Shown one piece after another: positions 56,302-64,000 of a stretch of 64,000 nt of DNA. The notes beneath the pieces were generated by a model, which did not search any database, was not told the DNA's origin, and was given only the letters and a program-made list of their open reading frames with translations. The stretch is taken from NCBI RefSeq assembly GCF_028453695.1, contig NC_135773.1, positions 18,476,001 through 18,540,000 on the forward strand, in the 5' to 3' direction. Position 1 is the stretch's first letter, and every line of letters starts with the position of its first letter. A program made the translations under genes and the position numbers. This stretch comes from Augochlora pura. Lineage: Eukaryota; Arthropoda; Insecta; Hymenoptera; Halictidae.

Positions 56302-58402
56302 AACAAAGTCCTCGTCTATCTTTTTTACATCTATAAAGAAAAATTTATCGGCTTCGAGGACCTATAACCGAAGCTTGCAGGCTCTCCAAAAGTAGATTGG
56401 AATGTGGTCCATGTTTTCACGGCGTCGAGGCACCGTGGCACGCAGACGATCTCTCGCGAGCCGGGACGCCTCTAATTAGGCGGACTCTCGCTGTCAAAAT
56501 ATCGCGTGCACGAGCCCATCTTGAATTTCGGGGACAAACGACGCGAAGCGACGGGACGAGACGAAACGAGACACGGGGCGACGCGACGTCTGATTCAATT
56601 GAGGCGGTTCTGTTGTTGCGCGGACGCGGATAAGGGCGCGGAGATATATTTTCGTTTCGTCAAAGCGCCCTCGAGTCTCGGGCTCGGGGCCGCGGTTCCG
56701 CGCGGCGCTCGCGGTCCGAAAAGTAATTCAATTGGTCGAGCCGCGTCGCTTAATTCCCGAGTTAAATGAAATTTCGTCCGGGTGCTTTGTTCTTGCGGTG
56801 GGAGACAAAGCGGCGGCTCTTCCCTTCTCTGGGAGGAACGCGGAAGATCGTTAACGGTGATTCTGTGTTTAAATTTCGCGAGAGCGGAGCCCCGAAGTTC
56901 GCCGCACGGTTCGTTGCCGATCAGAGAGAAGCCAGGGGAAAGGGAGAGAGATTATTGGCCGACGCCGAACCCGCTCCCCGAGGCCTGCGAACTATTAACC
57001 CGCGAATTTGTCAACGGAGTTATTGGATTCTCTTCATCCTGTTACCTTTCGTCCTCCACGGCGGACAATGCCTGCAAGAGCCATTGGCTTCGTCTCATAA
57101 TCGAACGATCAAAAATATCGAATTTCGGAGAAATCCAATTGCACGAACTCGACGAAAGACAATTGGTTCGTACGTAGTCAGAAATTAGTCAGTGTAAAAA
57201 TAAAAGATTGAGATAAGTTTATATTTTAGAAGATAGACGTGGGAGAATAACAATGCTGCTAATACGATAAAACGCCGCTTATCTGAACTCGATTTATTGA
57301 AACGAAATTTGAAGCAATGCCGATTCCAACTTTTCTTGACCGTTTTTTTAACGTTCAATAGAATAATTTATCATGTTTTAATTGTGTTATGTAAATTAGT
57401 TCGCATAATTTACCAATTATGTGAACAGCTTTAGAATGTAATTGTTACGATTTCTATAATTGTTACGACACTATGATGGTTCTGTATAAGTTCTGTACAA
57501 TGTTTGCATTTATTCGTATAAGTTTTAATATTTCTTAAATATTATAGATTCAATGTTTTGTTAAATCCAGTTATCTGGTTTTCGGTTATTTGAATGAAAG
57601 GTGTGGAAATAGTGAGGATAATCGGCGTTCATATAAATGGAGTTCTATTATAATGAAAAACATAATTTTTAGTCCAAGATGACATGAAAATGAACTTGAG
57701 ATTGGAAGAGAAACACGAAAAAAAAGTCTATATTTTTTTTAGAAAAAAACAATTTTTATGAATAATTCTGTTTAGTCACTCGACTATATTGATTTATTGA
57801 CCGAAATAGCCTAAGATCTGCATCGTAACCGAGATTTCCTTTAGACCGACACCATGTTCATAGACACCGTTTTTGAAAATATCTAAACGAACGATTATGC
57901 TACGAAGAATGTCGCACACGACACGGCCAACCCCATGGAACGAATAAATTTGATGGCGTAGGAAGATCTGCCATTAGCAGAGCATACGCGACCGCTCGAG
58001 AGGGTGGTTAACTTTCCACGGGCCACTTGGCGCGGTGGCTGGGGCGACGATAGGTTTGTAAAGTTCAATTTAGTTCGATTAACAGATTTATGCGACCCGA
58101 GGCGAGCCCGGTTTTACCCCTCCGGTTCGTTGCGCGTTTCTTAATTACGTCTACGGATCCGCGAGAGCGCAGTTTTACGATTCGCATATATCACCGGCCC
58201 CGTAAGATTTCCGGCGAAAATATACTGCCGCGAAACAAGAGAGCGGCTCGCCATTCGTTAAGACGTTTAATTTTATACGCCTGTGTCGGCTTTGTTCCAC
58301 TCCCTCCCGGTTGAGCTCTTATTTATTTGATCACGCGAACTAGGCGACTCTGGAACGTAAACCGGCAACTGCGACCTCTGACCCGTGCTAGTAAGAAAAA
58401 TA
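56302..58402. other. Unique sequence, GC-rich 56350-57180 and 57960-58330
   Basis: GACGA-type pentamers lie at about 56530-56590. The 140- and 131-codon frames at 56766-57188 overlap in two frames of the same strand, with no domain or splice support. AT-rich between. Confidence 0.5.
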
Positions 58403-58404
58403 TA

Positions 58405-58757
58405 CAAGGTGTCCCAAAAGTCGCTCGCAATCAGGAAATAATGGATTCTTGAGATCGTTTGAAGTAACTTTTTCCTTTGCAAACATTTTCTCCGAGGCAT
58501 CGTTCACGAGTTATTAACGAAATTCTTTGACCAATGAGAGGCGAGCTCGGTTGAAGAAAGACGGCTGAGGCAACTAACGGACAAAGCCTAGTTCCACTGA
58601 TTAGCTTGGCTGTCTCGCACCAGCTATTCTGTCTCTTATTGGTCAGTCTATTTCGTTAATAACTCGTAAACAAATTCGGAGATTTAATTTAATTTGTGCT
58701 AAGGAAAAATTATTTCAAATAATTTGATTTCTTGACTGTGACTTTTGGAACACCTTA
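58405..58757. mobile_element. Foldback DNA element, TCGTTAATAACTCG family, complete copy
   Basis: The left end is CAAGGTGTCCCAAAAGTC and the right end GACTTTTGGAACACCTTA, with TA at both borders. Inner arms CATCGTTCACGAGTTATTAA and TTCGTTAATAACTCGTAAAC, and GACCAATGAGAG and CTCTTATTGGTC, are inverted, so the whole 353 bp can fold on itself. It has no coding capacity. It defines the family for the fragments at 10.9, 13.1 and 17.5 kb. Confidence 0.8.
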
Positions 58758-58854
58758 TAGAGTTCAAAAAGTCATCGATATTGCTGGAACTCTTGAGAGA
58801 AAGAATGTTTTATACTACACGAATTAGTTCAGGTATCCTATCACAGTTAGCACG

Positions 58855-59045
58855 CGATGTCTTGTTTTGCGTTCACTTAGGTCTGTACGTCTAACGATCT
58901 AAAATGGACGTCGTTTTGGTGTCTATGATAAGACGTCCTGAACTGGATGTCCTTACGACGCCTAAATTATTACTTCAAAGCGTTTTTATGCCTTCAATGT
59001 TTTCTAAATAAATCAGTTGTGCTCTTAAATACAACTTTAATGTAA
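58855..59045. repeat. Dispersed repeat G, copy 2
   Basis: TAGGTCTGTACGTCTAACGA, CTAAAATGGACGTC, GATAAGACGTCC and TGCCTTCAATGTTTTCTAAA, then TAAATACAACTTTAAT, follow the same order as at 50050-51115 without MITE insertions. Confidence 0.65.
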
Positions 59046-61436
59046 AATAATCTCCAGAGAGATTCAAGTTGATCGAAATTAAAACAAAATACAGCTATAA
59101 TATGAATTATAAATAAACACAAGTATAAACGCAACTATAATGTTTTGTACGCTTTTTAGACATAATAGTGTCTTTAAAAGGTGTACTCTTTTAAAACGGC
59201 ATAACTTTCTGTTAAATAGTAATACAGATATCTATATTAGTTGATGGCCCTGTGTGTTAAGAGTATACGATTGAGGTTATGTTACATCGGTGCAGAGCTA
59301 AATTTGGTATAAACCGGTATGGCGTGGTTACGGTAAGACAAACGAAAGACACATTGAACTGTTAAGATTTCGATATAAGTTTATTATAATCATCACAGAA
59401 TTACCAACAGTATAGTATATGTACACCAGATTATAAATAAATATATATAAAATTATAGGTAAAAGAAAACAACACTTTTTTAAAACTACACTAAGTAACT
59501 TTACTTCTTTTAGCGATATTAATGTAATTACTTTACTCTACAATAATTAAAGTACTTGTTCTATATTTTACTTAAGTAATTGAAATGACAAAAAGTTTTA
59601 AAATAATACGATTATTTTAAAGTTAAAGCATTTACGTTTTCTAATTATTTCGTATAATGAGCTTATAACGATAATTTAAACAATGCGTTTTGTAGATCAC
59701 CGTTAAAACTTTCGTTGAAATCAATTGTGTTATACGACTTCCGAATGTTGGATTTCGTGATTCTCCAGTGACCGGCTTGCTTGCAGAGATTTTCGAGGAA
59801 GAGGACAATAATGAACCGGAGGCGAACGAGGCAGCTTAATTACCGCGCTGTCAGCAAATCTCGCGAGCAAGATGTGTCTCGATAATCACCGATTTCGTGG
59901 AATAAAGGTATCAGCCGAGCCCTTCGGGGCGCGAAACAACACCCTGGAGGGTGATTCGGGTTCGTTTTTGGCGGCCGCTGGAAAGCCGTCGTTAGGTTTC
60001 AACGCGATTTCGGCCCCTTGTACTTCGCTGACCTGTTTCGACGGAACAGCCGTGGGGAAATGAAACCAGTCAACTAATACGGCCCCCGCACGGCCGCGGA
60101 AGTGACTCGTTTTCCTAATTATCGGGAAAGGGGCGCCTAAGCGGAATCGCTAATGCGCGCGGACTTTACGAATGTTCGCTGGATCCCGCCGAAAAAGATT
60201 GCAACCTCGAGGGCCATTTGTTCCGCCCGAGAACGTAATGTTTAACGAACCGATACTTCAAGCCGATACACTCGTGTCCTTTCTTTTCTTCTCTCTTGTC
60301 CATTTATTTAAGCTTGGGCATAGTTCATGCAGCTGTACGTAGCTTGCTCTGTCCTTAGAAGTTGTAAAAATTCATTCGAAATTATAAAATCGCGACCGTC
60401 AATGAACTCTTTTTAACGAGCTTCAGATTGTTTATTTAATCATTTAGTCTCCGGAAAAAATCTTTGACAGGAAAAGAAGATAAGACAATGCAAAATAAAA
60501 ATTATATAGTAATATTATATAGTGCTAGAACTAATTGCTGGAACGAACACCTCGACAGTAAATTAAAGGATACATAATAATAATATATGCTTGTACTGAA
60601 CTTTGTAACAAATGAAGAACTTCACATGAAATGATATGTTACTTTTGTGTTCTTTGTAACCAATTACTACTGGATGGTATACTTACTGTAATAAACTAAT
60701 AAACTTGGACAGGCTAATTATCCTTTAGATTACAGAATATAATGAAAATTTAGTTACAAAGTATACAGTAAAAATTTCGTGGGAAGAATTGAGAATCACA
60801 GAAAAGTTCAATGTTGTTTCTACAGAAGCGTCCAATTCGAATAAATCTGTCGATACAATTATACCAACAATAAACGATAGTTTTAGATTTCTTAACGATT
60901 GTTGAATATTAAAAAATATCGTGACGCATTCGATGGAAAAAATGGCCTGCTAATTCGCGAGACGGGAGAAGAGAAGTGATAGAAGGGGAAATAGGGCGAG
61001 CAGTAGTTGTAGTTTTATGCGGCGCGTCGGCCAGCGTTCATAATCCATTTGGAATAACGTCGGAACTGGGCGAGCCGGGCTAGCCCGGCAAGCGTGACGC
61101 TAATGAATATTCGAATTTCATTTTTTCAGCTTAATTCGGTTTCTCGCGCGGCCTACGCGAGTGCACAGCACCCTCTCGTGCTCTCTCTCGGCGTTCGTCT
61201 AGCGTCGGTTTTATTATTAATCCTCGGGTTGGTACGCGCGCCAGCTGAAACGCGCAGTTGGATTTCATTATAGACAATATTAGAGCGAGCCTCGCGTTTC
61301 TACATTTTTAATTAACCGTCGCGACGGCTTCTTTTTTTCAACAGCGGTTCACCGCGTGCGCTACACGTCTGAAATTTCGTTTTTCCGCGGGACTCCGCTG
61401 CTTCTGCTTCTGTTCCTACAACGGCGCCTGCTTCTG
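59046..61436. other. Unique sequence, AT-rich with GC islands 59740-60260 and 60950-61320
   Basis: No repeat ends are recognised. The GC islands are CpG-rich with scattered TAATTA cores. No credible gene. Confidence 0.5.
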
Positions 61437-61465
61437 CATCCGCCGCCGCCGCCGCCGCCGCCTCT
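61437..61465. repeat. (CCG)n trinucleotide repeat
   Basis: About seven CCG triplets, preceded by CTGCTTCTG-type triplets from 61397. On the minus strand this yields an Ala-rich peptide in a 78-codon frame, judged low complexity and not a gene. Confidence 0.85.
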
Positions 61466-62190
61466 GCCCGCTTAGAGAAACGCGACTCGGTTCTATCGGA
61501 CGAAACAAGCGGGTTAATGAAACGTTTACGGGCGTGGTTAAAGTACATGGTCCGTGAAACGCATCGACTGCGACCAAGAACTCTCCGACGCGGCCCCGTG
61601 GCCTCTGTGGTCTCCGTCGCCTCACTCTTTAACTACTTTGCCGGAGGAAAGTTGCTGCTTCTGCTACCACCACCGTCTGCCAGCCGCAACTGTGTCACGC
61701 AACGGACCCCCGGATCCTCTGCAGATTAAACGAGAAACTTACGCGGACCCTGTCCTTATTACTCTTCGAGCTTCGACGGAACTTTCGCTGGGGCCACCTC
61801 GAACGAATTCAAATGGCCTGCCTCCGAGTCGAGTTAGTCATTATGATGCTAAAACAAACTGACGTCGAAAATGCAGACAATATGTCAAATTATTTCTTAA
61901 AACTTACAGTATTCTGTGTTTCAAGATTGGAGCATTATGATTCGAATCTCCACGTGCACTCCTAGACACCTTTTTGAAACCTGGAAGCAGATTTCATTCA
62001 GGGATTGATATCTAATAAAACGAATACGTTTTCAGTATAATCATTGAAACATTATTGCTTCCGAGTCCGATTGGAAGTCGTTGGACGAGTCACAGTGATT
62101 GAAATATACTCTGTTTTGAAAGTAAACATTGAACTTGATCGCATCGTTATAGAAAGGGGTAAGGGTGGGAAGTAGCGCGTCATCTTCGAA
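61466..62190. other. Unique sequence
   Basis: GC-rich to 61860, AT-rich after. No gene is supported. Confidence 0.45.
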
Positions 62191-62191
62191 G

Positions 62192-62700
62192 CAGGGACTT
62201 CATACCGGTATTTTGTTAGAAAAGCTGCACCGAAATACTGATAACATTATTGTACACAAACTGATATATTATATACCGAAAACCGAAATAAATACCGGTA
62301 GCATATTTGAATACCGGATTGGTATCATTGATGGTTTCGGAGATAGAAATTTAAATCTGAAAATAGTTTTCGTAAAAATCAGCGAAACTTGAAATTTTGA
62401 GAATATGGATCTCTTAAACACTTTCGAAATTAAGAAAATGATAACTTAAGCTAACAACTGACTGAAGCTCCTGACCCCTAATTGTATATGGACTATATCA
62501 TATTTCAATATTAGTGGTAGGAAAGTGATCCGTTTGCCATACATTAATATGTCTCTGAATCAGGGACACAATATCGGTATGATTTGATACTGGCATTATT
62601 ACTGAAATACCAATACTGTTATGATACCGAAATCCATACATTACCAAAAATCGAAATAAATACCGGTATCATTTCGGTATTCTGATTTTGGAAATTTAGT
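62192..62700. repeat. Duplicated ATACCGGTAT-rich block
   Basis: GCAGGGACTTCATACCGGTAT (62192) and ATCAGGGACACAATATCGGTA (62561) start two related blocks, each ending ACCGAAATAAATACCGGTA or close to it. The palindrome ATACCGGTAT and CCGAAATA words recur throughout, and again at 63835-63930. Confidence 0.65.
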
Positions 62701-62809
62701 AACAATCAGTCTATCAAGTTAAATGGAGGACCTACCTTCATTTACTTATATTCTATATTCCCTTTATCGTTGCTTGCTATTTTATTCAACTCCAAGGTTG
62801 TTCCAAACA

Positions 62810-63045
62810 TTAACCCCTTGCATTACAACTCCTTTCACGCTGCGTTATCCTTAATATTTTCCTTAATAGAACCAGACAGTTGTTGTTTCTTGTATTATCT
62901 CTAATTACTTTCGTTTTTAGACTTTGATAACAGAAGAACTCAATTTTATTTCAATTTAGAGGAAATTAATAATATTCATATTTAGTAGATCTTCTGTGGA
63001 ATCTTTATCACGAGTCGGACTAGTTATCATAGTGCAAGGGGTTAA
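62810..63045 (-). mobile_element. TTAA-type MITE, family A, copy 4
   Basis: The left end is TTAACCCCTTGCATTACAAC and the right end TCATAGTGCAAGGGGTTAA, with TTAA at both borders. The inner palindrome is present as ACGAGTCGGACTAGT. It sits inside repeat R1 copy 2 and is absent from copy 1. Length is 236 bp. Confidence 0.9.
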
Positions 63046-63082
63046 GAGACGTTCCATTATTGTTGGATTTTTCATTTATTTT

Positions 63083-63235
63083 CTATTCATGATAGTAGAA
63101 AATATCTATAACTCGAGGATCGAATTTTATTTGTTCATTGCTTCGTTGTTTCATTGTTTGAATCATTATTTCGTCAGTAGACTCAAAAGCAATGTCGTAA
63201 TCATTTAAAAATTGTTGCGATATTTTCGTCTTTGT
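63083..63235 (-). pseudogene. Coding fragment in dispersed repeat R1, copy 2 (unidentified)
   Basis: The minus frame contains NDYDIAFEST, MIQTMK, QRSNEQIKFDPRV and then IDIFYYHE before a stop. It is open where copy 1 has a stop codon. The start is not reliable because the upstream part of the open frame is mariner-MITE sequence. I cannot name the family, but a transposon origin is likely from the repeat context. Confidence 0.5.
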
Positions 63236-63248
63236 ACATATTAAGTTT

Positions 63249-63481
63249 ATTAGAAGCTTCCGACGGTTTATGAAATGAAAGGAAATAATAAATCTGGTAT
63301 GCACTTAATAATATTATATTTATTGTATAGTATGATTTCAATCATTACTTATGCCCTTTTGCTAGCAATGATAGGCAATTGATAATTATCATTTTTGAAA
63401 AATATATGCCGCAAATGAACGTGAGAATACGTATTGAGACTAAAAATGACATTATCGAACATAACTTTCTGGAAGTCCTAA
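63249..63481 (-). mobile_element. Mariner-like MITE, copy 4, inside repeat R1
   Basis: The right border AACTTTCTGGAAGTCCTAA is the reverse complement of the left end of copy 1. The inner blocks (TTATGCCCTTTTGCTAGCAA) also match in reverse. It occupies the same place in R1 as in copy 1, so it was there before the copies separated. Confidence 0.7.
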
Positions 63482-63696
63482 TACTTTATATTATATATAT
63501 TATATATATAATATATTTTATACATTGCATATATATTATATATTATATGTATTATGATATCGTTACTGTGTCATCAATTGGTCAACAACAACGACTATTG
63601 CAGTAGCAATGGAATACAATACGAAAGAAAACGAAGGAAGAATATAAAATTTTCATCGTCATATTTTAAAAGGGGTAGCGCTTGATGGTAATTATT

Positions 63697-64000
63697 CTGG
63701 TTTCGATATTACAGCGACTTCAGTACTACAAACGGTTTCGGCATGAAAAATTAGTAACAAGAAAATAATACCAGCTTTGACCTTTATTTTTAAAAATTCC
63801 TAAAAATTCTAACGAAATGGAATAACAGATAAATCTGCAACTAAATATAGTTAAATATACCGGATTTCGGTTTTTATGAAGAATATGAAGGTACAATCAA
63901 AAAATACCGATATAATACCAGTTTTATTCTTTGCATCAAAATGCATCCTTTGACAATTGCAACTATCTCGGGCTGAGAAACAGAAAACAGTATCCTCGTG
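63697..64000. other. AT-rich sequence with ACCGGAT/ATACCGAT words
   Basis: TATACCGGATTTCGG and AATACCGATATAATACCAG at 63857-63923 are decayed relatives of the block at 62.2-62.7 kb. Otherwise I see nothing. Confidence 0.45.

Larger units (their letters stand above)
62703..63696 (-). repeat. Dispersed repeat R1, copy 2, interrupted by a TTAA MITE
   Basis: Read on the minus strand, this repeats 23148-23903: CCCCTTTTAAAATATGACGATG, ATTGTATTCCA, GTAACGATATCATAATA, AT palindromes (63483-63560), mariner-like MITE, coding fragment, GAAAAATCCAACAA, then TAGGTCCTCCATTT. The 236-bp family-A MITE lies where copy 1 has ATTATGTTTG, giving a related empty site. Confidence 0.8.

Noticed and set aside
61312..61548. 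Ala-rich 78-codon minus-strand frame
   Set aside because: The Ala run is only the (CCG)n repeat read on the other strand.

Overview
The window looks like non-coding nuclear DNA from an insect, most likely an aculeate hymenopteran (bee, ant or wasp). The reasons are strong swings between AT-rich stretches and CpG-rich GC islands, many short non-autonomous DNA transposons, GA/CT microsatellites, and a foldback repeat of a kind I associate with that group. This placement is inference and no species is claimed. The assembly has a 100-base gap at 52857-52956 and one ambiguous base at 46191.

I found no host protein-coding gene, tRNA or rRNA that I can defend. The longest open frames (about 130-220 codons) are arginine- or serine-rich, overlap one another in several frames inside GC-rich DNA, or run across transposon ends and the gap. 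The only protein-like signals are transposon-associated: a BEL/Pao gag-like fragment on the minus strand (32055-32309) inside a Tc1-like element, and a degraded unidentified coding fragment present in two dispersed copies (23594-23728 and about 63083-63235).

The dominant content is mobile DNA. I count about 25 short elements with ends of the type TTAACCC/TTAACAC...GGGTTAA/GTGTTAA and TTAA (or near-TTAA) at both borders, mostly 230-260 bp, the pattern of piggyBac-type MITEs. They fall into five multi-copy families (A-D, H) plus single copies. There are also four mariner-like MITEs, one 674-bp Tc1-like element with 43-bp terminal inverted repeats, one 1.08-kb and one 0.35-kb TA-flanked element starting like 'CAAGGTGTCCC', a foldback family with four copies, and one LTR element (TRIM, solo LTR or gapped retrotransposon) inserted in a family-B MITE. 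Several insertions are nested, so relative ages can be read.

Layout: 0-5 kb, MITEs, GA and TAAG simple repeats and a 35-base G run; 5-9 kb, mostly unique GC-rich sequence; 9.9-11.1 kb, tandem arrays and a triplicated 188-bp unit; 12-20 kb, MITE cluster with a GC-box minisatellite; 22-25.5 kb, GA tract, dispersed repeat copy 1, mariner and TTAA MITEs; 27-38 kb, more MITEs, the Tc1-like element and the 1.08-kb element; 41.2-41.9 kb, a large CCCCTTTTGTATTGG minisatellite; 42-52 kb, further MITEs, two nested in a degenerate GACGTC/TTTAAG repeat; 52.6-54.4 kb, LTR element in MITE, gap, tandem duplication; 54-62 kb, GC-rich islands and few repeats; 62-64 kb, ATACCGGTAT repeats and the inverted second copy of the dispersed repeat. 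The window could be intergenic or lie inside a long intron. The unique GC-rich islands are the best places to look for conserved regulatory DNA.
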